A stretch of DNA of 9,893 bases from Deltaproteobacteria bacterium (GTDB lineage: Bacteria > Desulfobacterota > Syntrophobacteria > BM002): contig JAGFXI010000052.1 of assembly GCA_017861095.1 (NCBI GenBank), positions 1 through 9,893 of the forward strand. The letters are read 5' to 3'. How positions within the stretch are numbered: the stretch's first letter is position 1; each line of letters opens with the position of its first letter. The translations under genes were made by a program, and so were the position numbers. Of this stretch, positions 5,872-9,893 are shown one piece after another. Below the pieces are notes generated by a model, which worked only from the letters and a program-made list of their open reading frames with translations, was not told where the DNA came from and did not search any database.

Positions 5872-6049
5872 CCGAGAGTTGAGCGCTCCGTTCTTATACT
5901 CGGCCCGTCTTCGGAGAGAGCTTCCGGGAATTGGTGGCAGGTCCGAGCGGTGACGGTTAGCCCCGGACCCAGCCCCCGTGCTCTGGTGGTCGGGGCCCTG
6001 GTCGGTTCGATGAAGGTGGCAAGAGCGCCTCGCAAAATCCAATTTTTCA
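5872..6049. other. Non-coding spacer after hisA
   Basis: This is the first half of a 351-base gap between hisA and rpsU, and I see no gene in it. Two GC-rich inverted repeats stand side by side: GGTCCG (5940-5945) with CGGACC (5964-5969), and GCCCC (5972-5976) with GGGGC (5992-5996). Neither is followed by a T-run, so neither is a standard intrinsic terminator, though a factor-dependent stop for hisA is possible. The last 20 bases before the rpsU promoter turn AT-rich (CAAAATCCAATTTTTC), which could be an UP-like element. Confidence 0.4.
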
Positions 6050-6080
6050 TTGACAAATCTATGCTCACCGCTATTATAAA
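6050..6080 (+). promoter_or_regulatory. Promoter of the rpsU-yqeY-mutS2-dnaG block
   Basis: A perfect TTGACA (6050-6055) is followed after 16 bases by TATTAT (6072-6077, five of six); TATAAA (6075-6080) is an overlapping alternative with a 19-base spacer. The region from 6031 to 6090 is far richer in A and T than anything nearby, including a possible upstream AT tract. Transcription would start near 6085, giving rpsU a leader of about 138 bases. This is the expected strong promoter of a macromolecular synthesis operon. Confidence 0.7.
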
Positions 6081-6150
6081 AATTTAACATAAGAGGCAGG
6101 ACCAGCCAGGTTCCTGTGGATTCTTCCTGAGAGGGGGATGGATGGCTTGA

Positions 6151-6222
6151 TGCCACTACGGTTTGCGTGTGGCAGGCATGATGGCCGTCGTCGCCCCACC
6201 CGGATGCAAAGGGGGTGGGACG
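6151..6222 (+). promoter_or_regulatory. Structured rpsU leader hiding the ribosome binding site
   Basis: Two hairpins stand one after the other in the untranslated leader. The first is TGCCAC (6151-6156) with GTGGCA (6169-6174). The second is CCCACCC (6195-6201) with GGGTGGG (6213-6219), a perfect 7-base GC-rich stem with an 11-base loop. The right arm of the second is the only G-rich stretch that can serve as the rpsU Shine-Dalgarno sequence, 3 bases before the start codon, so folding would block initiation. Ribosomal protein leaders often carry such elements for self-control. That S21 or another factor acts here is inference. Confidence 0.45.
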
Positions 6223-6426
6223 ATGCCGTGTGTTCGCGTTAAACCGAACGAATCTTTCGAGGGTGCACTCAAGCGCTTTAAGAAACAGTGCGAGAAAGAG
6301 GGGATTCTCTCCGAAGTCCGCAAGCGGGAACACTACGAGAAGCCGAGTGTTAAGCGGAAGAAGAAGGCCCTTGCGGCAAAGAAGCGGGCGATGAAGCGGA
6401 TGCGCAAGCTGGCGGCCAAGCAATGA
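6223..6426 (+). CDS. rpsU: 30S ribosomal protein S21
   Basis: A 67-residue, strongly basic protein with the typical S21 pattern: an N-terminal MPCVRVKPNESFEGALKRF, the central CEKEGILSEVRKREHYEKPS, and a C-terminal tail made almost only of Lys, Arg and Ala. S21 sits on the 30S platform near the mRNA exit region and helps start-site recognition. E. coli S21 has 71 residues, so the length is normal. The ATG at 6223 is chosen over upstream in-frame starts (GTG 6163, ATG 6178 and 6181) because homology starts there. The stop codon overlaps the yqeY start (ATGA at 6423-6426), which implies coupled translation. Confidence 0.96.
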   Translation: MPCVRVKPNESFEGALKRFKKQCEKEGILSEVRKREHYEKPSVKRKKKALAAKKRAMKRMRKLAAKQ

Positions 6427-6869
6427 GTCTACAGGAAACCATTCACGCAGCTCTCAAAGGGGCCATGCGCTCCAAGGATGAGGCCGCGATTACCAGCCTG
6501 CGTCTTCTCTTAACCGCGATGAAGGTACGGGAGAAGGAGATCTGCCGATCACTCAGAGATGAAGAGATCCTGGCGGTCATCTCCAGCCAGATCAAGCTTC
6601 GACGAGAGGCGATCGAACAGTTTCGCAAGGGCGGGAGAGACGACCTGGTCCGGGCTGAGGAGAACGAGCTCCGGGTACTTCAGAGCTACCTTCCGGCCCA
6701 GCTCTCCGGTGAAGATCTCGCCAAGGTGATCGACGGGGTTATCGCGGAGGTAGGTGCCGTCAGCGCCAAGGACATGGGGAAGGTGATGAAGGCGGCCATG
6801 GCCAAATTGGCGGGACGGGCCGATGGTCGCACCGTCAATGCCCTGGTCAAGGCCAAGCTCGTTGGCTAG
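6423..6869 (+). CDS. yqeY: GatB/YqeY domain protein
   Basis: This 148-residue soluble protein matches the YqeY family throughout. It has an N-terminal helical part with SLRLLLTAMKVREKE, then a lysine- and arginine-rich ISSQIKLRREAIEQFRKGGR (about 57-76), the family mark LRVLQSYLPAQLSGEDL (about 83-99), and the C-terminal GKVMKAAMAKLAGRADGR (about 119-136). YqeY is related to the tail domain of GatB, the tRNA-binding subunit of the Asp/Glu-tRNA amidotransferase, and is thought to interact with tRNA; its exact job is unsettled. The gene overlaps rpsU by 4 bases. The rpsU-yqeY-dnaG order is widespread in bacteria. Confidence 0.93.
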   Translation: MSLQETIHAALKGAMRSKDEAAITSLRLLLTAMKVREKEICRSLRDEEILAVISSQIKLRREAIEQFRKGGRDDLVRAEENELRVLQSYLPAQLSGEDLAKVIDGVIAEVGAVSAKDMGKVMKAAMAKLAGRADGRTVNALVKAKLVG

Positions 6870-7218
6870 GGGGTATTCTCTCGGGAAGGGGGTTCATCTC
6901 TTCTTCTGAACCACGGGTTGCGATGCTCTTGGCTGTCCGTGGATGCTCAACCAAGCGGGTCCTGGGGAGTTCCCCTGGGACCGGTTTCTTGTCTGGCGAG
7001 CGGGTGAAACTTACGTTGCGTGCCTGCCCCGCCCTGCGGGGTTCAAGCGGATATCTCTCACCAGTGTCATCCTGTCACTACTCGTCTCTCTTCACGGCAC
7101 GGCCTGTCCGGGAGGCAGGCTTGCGAGTGCCGCAAACCGCTCGGGAACGATGTTGGACCTTCGGCTCTTTCCCTAGGGGAGAGGCAGCGCTCGAGGTGTG
7201 TCCTCGGCATGGAGTGAT
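6870..7218 (+). promoter_or_regulatory. Hairpin-rich spacer between yqeY and mutS2
   Basis: These 349 bases contain no credible gene but at least five short inverted repeats in series: CCACGG 6911-6916/CCGTGG 6937-6942; GGTCC 6958-6962/GGACC 6978-6982 enclosing GGGGA-gt-TCCCC (6964-6975); CCCCGC-cct-GCGGGG (7027-7041); GCCTG 7102-7106/CAGGC 7116-7120; and TTGCG-agtgc-CGCAA (7121-7135). The second is followed by GGTTTCTT and could be a weak terminator. I find no clear promoter. A mutS2 leader, a processed operon junction or decayed repeats would all fit. Confidence 0.4.
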
Positions 7219-9660
7219 ATGGATCGCCAATCGCTGCGGGTCCTCGAGTATCCGCACATCCTGACCGTGCTTGAAGCCCTGGCGACGACTGAGCCCGGGC
7301 GGCAGGCGGTCAGAGAGCTTCGCCCGAGCGCGGAGCGGGAGCTCATTGCAGCCCAGCTTGGTCAGGTGACGGAACTCAAGGATTACCTGCAGAGCGGAAA
7401 CTCCCTTCCTTTGGCCGGGATCGAGGCGGTTAGGGCCACACTGGACCGTGTAGGTCAGACCGGCCAGGTGATCGTGCCGGAGAACCTTCTCAAGGTGGCG
7501 AGTACCCTAGCGGCGACTCGACTGCTCCGGCGGCTTGCGGATCAGTTGCCCTCCCGCGCCTCAAGACTTGGCGAACTCCTGGCGCGGCTCCAACCCGTGC
7601 CCGAGCTGGAAATGAGGATCGGGCGGGCCATCGATGGGCGCGGGAAGATTCGCGACGACGCGAGCCCCACCCTCTCGCGGCTGCGGACGGAGATCACGAG
7701 GCTGCGGGAGCACCTCCACACCGAGCTCACCGGGATCCTCGAACGACAGGCCGCCCAGAAGACCCTCCAGGAAAAACTTATCACGATCCGAAACGGTCGC
7801 CTGGTAATCCCGGTGCGAAGCGGCGCCCGCGGCGCCGTCGAGGGGATCGTCCACGACACCTCCCAGAGCGGTGCAACCTCCTTTGTCGAACCCCTGGCGG
7901 TGGTACCCCTCAACAATCAGCTGAGCCGGACCCGGAGTCTCGAGCAGGAAGAGGAGGCGCGCATTCTCCGAGAGCTCACCGAGGCGGTGATGGACGCCGG
8001 GGAAGCGCTCCGTACCAACGAGCGCTGGCTCGGGGAGATCGACCGCCTCTACGCCAAGGTGAGGCTGAGCTTGCTCCTTGGTGCTCGAGAGCCCGTGCTG
8101 AACAACGGGGAGAGAATTCGACTCCTCCAGGCGGTTCATCCAATTCTCGCCCTTCAGCGTCTGGCGCGGGAAGGGGATGCTGTGCCGGCTTCGCTCGCCG
8201 AGCTTCTGTGGGGTGAGGGCGGGGCCGCCGCCAGGACCGCGCCGCGGGCTGTGGTCCCCATCGACATCCATCTATCTCGGGAGCAGAACACCCTTATCAT
8301 CAGTGGCGCCAACGCCGGCGGGAAAACTGTATCCCTGAAAACTCTGGGCCTTCTGGGTGCCATGGTGCAGACGGGGCTCCACATTCCCGTTGCCGAAGGT
8401 AGTGAGTGGCCTGTTCTCACTGGGATTTTTGCGGAGATTGGCGATGAGCAGGATCTTCGGGCCCATCTCAGCACCTTTTCGGCGCGGATTCAGCGATTGG
8501 CTGCCATTTTGGGTCTCGCTGACCATCGTTCCCTGGTCCTTCTCGACGAGCTTGGCACCGGCACCGATCCTGCGGAAGGAGCAGCGCTGGGGCTTGCGGT
8601 TCTGGACGGGCTCAGGAGCCAAAGCGCTCTCGTGGCCGTGACCACTCATTACCACTTGATCAAGGCCTACGGGATGGTGGAGGAGGGGGTGGTGAACGCG
8701 GCAGTCGAATTCGACGAGCGGAGCGGTCGTCCAACCTATTGCCTCCGGTACGGGCACCCCGGTACAAGCAACGCCCTCAAGATTGCCGCGGATCTTGCGA
8801 TGCCGCTGGAGGTGATCCAGGCAACCGGGCGCTACCTCAACCGGGACGAGCAGAGAACCAATGAGCTGATCGAAAAGTTGGAAGAGGCGCGCCGCGGCGC
8901 CGAGAGGGGGGCTGCGGAGCTAATGCGCCAGCAACAGGAACTGGAAGCCGCACGGGTAGAGTTGGCGCAGGAGCGGGGGGAGCTCGTACGCTCCAGGGCG
9001 CAGATTCTTGGTGAGGCGAGAGAGCAGGCGGAGCGCCTCATTGCCGAGGCGGAGAGGGAGCTGAAGGAGGCCGTCATCCGTTTTCAGGAGCAGGGATCAT
9101 CAGGGGCGGCAACGGCCCGCAGGAGGGTGCAGAAGATCAAGGCAACCCTCAAGACGGCCCTGGAGCCCGCGGCGACGCGGCGGGATCCTGCTCTCACGAG
9201 GAGTGCGGAAGGGCGGCTGGTCAAGATCCGAGGCGCGGGCGGAACCGGGATGCTTCTAGAAGTCAAGGATGAGGGCAGGCGGGCTGCGATACAGCTGGGG
9301 CCTAAACGGGTGGAGGTCGACGCAAGCGCCCTCGAACTCCTTCCGGCTCACCAGGAGCAGGGGGGAAGCGGCACGGGCGGGAACGGCGTCCGGGTGCTGC
9401 GGGACGATACGGAAGTATGGCAGGATCGGCTCACCCTGGTAGGTCTCCGGGTGGAAGAGGCCCTGCCGCTTCTCGACAAGGCCATAGATCAGGCGATTCT
9501 TCAGGGCCGGGCCGAGATTGAGGTAGTCCATGGTCACGGCACCGGGCGGCTCCGCAAGGCGGTGCACGAGTTCCTCCTCAACCATGGAGGGGTCAAGGGG
9601 TTCCACCACGAGGTCCAGAATCGGGGTGGGTCGGGCGTGACGGTGGTGGAGTTGAAGTAG
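7219..9660 (+). CDS. mutS2: MutS2 ATPase/Smr-domain protein
   Basis: An 813-residue MutS2, close to the usual size (about 780-800). It has the MutS core and clamp without the mismatch-reading N-terminal domain, then the ATPase: Walker A GANAGGKT (363-370), the LSTFS signature, Walker B LVLLDE (439-444) continuing as LGTGTDP, and TTH (475-477). Residues about 539-624 are a charged coiled coil, about 667-705 a small KOW-like beta region, and about 735-813 a C-terminal Smr domain with HGHGTG (771-776). In other bacteria MutS2 limits homologous recombination or rescues collided ribosomes. The Smr LDLRG motif reads LTLVG (738-742), which may affect nuclease action. ATG 7219 has GGAG 4 bases upstream; GTG 7198 is an in-frame alternative. 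dnaG follows after 113 bases. Confidence 0.95.
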   Translation: MDRQSLRVLEYPHILTVLEALATTEPGRQAVRELRPSAERELIAAQLGQVTELKDYLQSGNSLPLAGIEAVRATLDRVGQTGQVIVPENLLKVASTLAATRLLRRLADQLPSRASRLGELLARLQPVPELEMRIGRAIDGRGKIRDDASPTLSRLRTEITRLREHLHTELTGILERQAAQKTLQEKLITIRNGRLVIPVRSGARGAVEGIVHDTSQSGATSFVEPLAVVPLNNQLSRTRSLEQEEEARILRELTEAVMDAGEALRTNERWLGEIDRLYAKVRLSLLLGAREPVLNNGERIRLLQAVHPILALQRLAREGDAVPASLAELLWGEGGAAARTAPRAVVPIDIHLSREQNTLIISGANAGGKTVSLKTLGLLGAMVQTGLHIPVAEGSEWPVLTGIFAEIGDEQDLRAHLSTFSARIQRLAAILGLADHRSLVLLDELGTGTDPAEGAALGLAVLDGLRSQSALVAVTTHYHLIKAYGMVEEGVVNAAVEFDERSGRPTYCLRYGHPGTSNALKIAADLAMPLEVIQATGRYLNRDEQRTNELIEKLEEARRGAERGAAELMRQQQELEAARVELAQERGELVRSRAQILGEAREQAERLIAEAERELKEAVIRFQEQGSSGAATARRRVQKIKATLKTALEPAATRRDPALTRSAEGRLVKIRGAGGTGMLLEVKDEGRRAAIQLGPKRVEVDASALELLPAHQEQGGSGTGGNGVRVLRDDTEVWQDRLTLVGLRVEEALPLLDKAIDQAILQGRAEIEVVHGHGTGRLRKAVHEFLLNHGGVKGFHHEVQNRGGSGVTVVELK

Positions 9661-9773
9661 CAGGCTTGGCCGCGTGCCGGAGGCTGGAGGTCGGAGGCGG
9701 CTACTTCTGTGTGTCGTACAACGTATGAGTTTCCTCCGTCGCTTAGCGCCTATGGCGTAACGTCTACTCCCAC
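9661..9773. repeat. mutS2-dnaG spacer with a 7-base tandem repeat
   Basis: Three imperfect 7-base units, GGAGGCT, GGAGGTC and GGAGGCG, run head to tail at 9679-9699. Further on, TTA-g-CGCC (9743-9750) faces GGCG-TAA (9754-9760) around TAT, a hairpin with one bulged base. Neither is followed by a T-run. No promoter box is evident, so dnaG is probably read from upstream. Confidence 0.45.
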
Positions 9774-9893
9774 ATGGGGTCCGACGTGGGTCGACTCACC
9801 CGGGAGGCGATCGAAGAGATCAGAACCGCCGCCAACATCGTCGATGTGGTGGGCGTTCACGTGTCGCTTCGCAAGCGCGGGAAGACCTATGTC
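9774..9893 (+). CDS. dnaG: DNA primase DnaG, N-terminal fragment cut by the window edge
   Basis: The last 40 codons of the window read as the start of a bacterial primase, which makes RNA primers at the replication fork. The recognisable part is TREAIEEIRTAANIVDVVGV then HVSLRKRGKTYV, matching the stretch just before the CHC2 zinc finger (CPFH motif), which lies beyond the edge. The upstream frame closes with TAG at 9744-9746. ATG 9774 is the first standard start but lacks a Shine-Dalgarno sequence; GTG 9786, preceded by GGGG (9776-9779), is a good alternative. The position after rpsU, yqeY and mutS2 supports the call, and rpoD is expected downstream. Confidence 0.9.
   Translation, partial: MGSDVGRLTREAIEEIRTAANIVDVVGVHVSLRKRGKTYV

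Noticed and set aside
6004..6011. GGTTCGAT, like a tRNA T-loop, before the rpsU promoter
   Set aside because: No acceptor, D or anticodon stem can be built around it.
6943..7176. 77-codon + frame with a hydrophobic stretch in the yqeY-mutS2 spacer
   Set aside because: No Shine-Dalgarno sequence, competing frames of similar length in the same spacer, and the hydrophobic part is mid-protein; it also runs through several inverted repeats.

Overview
This window is chromosomal DNA from a GC-rich (roughly 60% or a little more, judged by eye) Gram-negative-type bacterium. It holds eight complete genes and one gene cut by the right edge, all on the + strand. The proteins are ordinary bacterial housekeeping types. 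The gene order (an AlaC-type aminotransferase next to hom, an ApgM-type enzyme behind hom, and rpsU-yqeY-mutS2-dnaG) recalls Desulfobacterota, Nitrospirota or Methylomirabilota (NC10) rather than Enterobacteria. The phylum is inferred from gene order and general protein character, not measured. There is no phage, transposase, CRISPR array, rRNA or tRNA.

Bases 1-271 are non-coding. They hold two back-to-back sigma70-type promoters whose TTGACA boxes form the outer ends of one imperfect palindrome (181-218). The rightward promoter serves the aminotransferase. The leftward one would drive a gene lying off the left edge, through a leader of about 115 bases that can fold into three overlapping, mutually exclusive hairpins. 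This is the most interesting non-coding part of the window.

Bases 272-5871 form an amino-acid biosynthesis block: alaC-type aminotransferase, a strong intrinsic terminator, hom (homoserine dehydrogenase with ACT domain), a repeat-filled spacer of 331 bases, an ApgM/phosphonopyruvate-decarboxylase-type phosphoglycerate mutase relative (in this position a candidate alternative homoserine kinase), a YbgC-like hotdog thioesterase, and hisA without hisH or hisF beside it. The spacer after hom carries REP-like palindromes and two near-identical copies of a 20-base palindromic repeat, the first of which supplies the hom stop codon.

Bases 5872-9893 hold a version of the macromolecular synthesis operon: a near-consensus promoter (6050-6077), a structured leader whose hairpin covers the rpsU Shine-Dalgarno sequence, rpsU and yqeY overlapping by 4 bases, a hairpin-rich spacer of 349 bases, mutS2, and the first 40 codons of dnaG. 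rpoD would be expected beyond the right edge. The block links translation (S21), a GatB/YqeY-domain protein, a MutS2 ATPase/Smr protein and replication priming under one upstream promoter, with room for separate control of mutS2. I see no clearly new protein system; the candidates for novelty are regulatory.
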